From NCBI RefSeq assembly GCF_037652055.1, contig NZ_JBBKAH010000002.1:1054001-1118000 (forward strand): a stretch of 64,000 nt of DNA. The letters run 5' to 3'. Origin of the DNA: Pelagibius sp037652055 (GTDB lineage Bacteria; Pseudomonadota; Alphaproteobacteria; Kiloniellales; Kiloniellaceae). This document shows positions 63,704 through 64,000 of this stretch, one piece after another. Positions within the stretch are counted from its first letter, which is position 1. Every line of letters starts with the position of its first letter. Both the position numbers and the translations under genes were made by a program. The notes under the pieces are model-generated. The model searched no databases, was not told the DNA's origin, and saw only the letters and a list, made by a program, of their open reading frames with translations.

Positions 63704-63919
63704 ATGAACCAGCAGGTCACCTACAGCGAGTTGTCGCCGCAGGATTTCCTGATGCTCGGCATCGACGACGTCGCCTACGTGAAGAAGGAGCGCCAAGACG
63801 GCAAGGAGGTCTTCGTGATCCACTCGGCCGACGGCTCCACCATTACCGCACTCACCGACTACGAGGTCGCCTTCGTGGCGGTGCGCCAGAACGGCATGGA
63901 GCCGCTCAGCGTGCACTGA
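63704..63919 (+). CDS. DUF1150 family protein
   Basis: A 71-residue protein (QDFLMLGIDDVAYVKKERQDGKEVFVIHSADGSTITALTDYEVAFVAVRQNGMEPLSVH) of the DUF1150 family, found next to small heat-shock genes in alphaproteobacteria. It has no recognisable catalytic motif. The ATG at 63704 follows GGAGG and lies 2 nt after the hsp20 stop, so it should be heat-induced with hsp20. Its function is unknown. Confidence 0.88.
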   Translation: MNQQVTYSELSPQDFLMLGIDDVAYVKKERQDGKEVFVIHSADGSTITALTDYEVAFVAVRQNGMEPLSVH

Positions 63920-63943
63920 CCCCGCCGGAGACCCAGCAAGGGC

Positions 63944-63977
63944 AAGGGCCGCTTCCCGCACAGGGAAGGCGGCCCTT
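63944..63977 (+). terminator. Candidate terminator after DUF1150
   Basis: AAGGGCCGCTTCCC pairs with GGGAAGGCGGCCCTT around a 5-nt loop, with one bulged G. It starts 25 bp after the DUF1150 stop. No clear T-run follows, so termination strength is uncertain. Confidence 0.6.
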
Positions 63978-64000
63978 CCGATTCGGCGGTCCTGCCGCCC

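Overview
This 64 kb window is GC-rich, densely coding chromosome from a free-living alphaproteobacterium, most likely of Rhodospirillales/Kiloniellales grade. The evidence is a set of lineage hallmarks: a ChvI/ChvG two-component pair beside an ATP-type PEP carboxykinase, a short HPr kinase with a permease-less PTS, a DivL-type histidine kinase with tyrosine in place of the phospho-acceptor histidine, AddAB instead of RecBCD, an FYDLN-acid (TIGR02300) protein, and an Hsp20 + DUF1150 pair. I see no phage, insertion sequence, CRISPR array or rRNA operon. GTG and TTG starts are common.

Layout. 1-5.5 kb: the 3' end of a PaaK/CapK-like adenylate-forming enzyme, a small zinc-finger protein, polA, a class V aminotransferase, and an ion channel with a C-terminal zinc ribbon. 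5.6-8.7 kb: pckA and a divergent patatin lipase around a 422-bp intergenic region. 8.7-11.8 kb: a phage-shock module with pspF divergent from a sigma-54 promoter that drives a small membrane protein and pspABC. 11.8-13.2 kb: arsR-arsI (organoarsenical lyase) and a PAS_5 protein. 13.3-24.1 kb: a 7TM-GAF-PAS kinase, chvI-chvG, an in-frame HprK-RapZ fusion, EIIA(Man-type), HPr, EI and ahcY. 24.3-37.3 kb: divL, a TrxR-like ferredoxin/flavodoxin-NADP reductase, tsaE-amgK-murU, addB-addA and trxA. 37.6-49.9 kb, mostly on the minus strand: folC, accD, trpFBA, three paralogous membrane proteins, pyrF, two sarcosine-oxidase-like flavoenzymes and an ornithine-cyclodeaminase-family protein. 49.9-55.1 kb: the conserved aroA-cmk-rpsA-ihfB-lapA string. 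55.3-64 kb: the TIGR02300 gene, tRNA-Ala(GGC), a tartrate-dehydrogenase-like enzyme, cytochrome c, a degenerate hemerythrin-like protein, a secreted phytase-like esterase, a PPP-family phosphatase, an EAL protein, and an hsp20-DUF1150 operon.

How the genes work together. The central block joins envelope and acid sensing (ChvGI) to carbon and cell-wall control (HprK, EIIA, HPr, EI, RapZ) and to gluconeogenesis (pckA). RapZ is known elsewhere as a regulator of amino-sugar synthesis, and amgK-murU (muramic acid recycling) lies about 10 kb downstream.

The most notable observations are: (1) HPr kinase and RapZ encoded as one 492-residue polypeptide, joined by a linker containing a 12-bp tandem repeat, with a TATAAT box just upstream of the RapZ part; (2) a sigma-32-like promoter followed by a hairpin resembling a ROSE RNA thermometer that covers the hsp20 ribosome-binding site; (3) a near-consensus sigma-54 psp promoter ahead of an uncharacterised small tail-anchored protein; (4) a voltage-sensor-type channel carrying a zinc ribbon; and (5) a tandem family of three multi-pass membrane proteins between trpF and pyrF.
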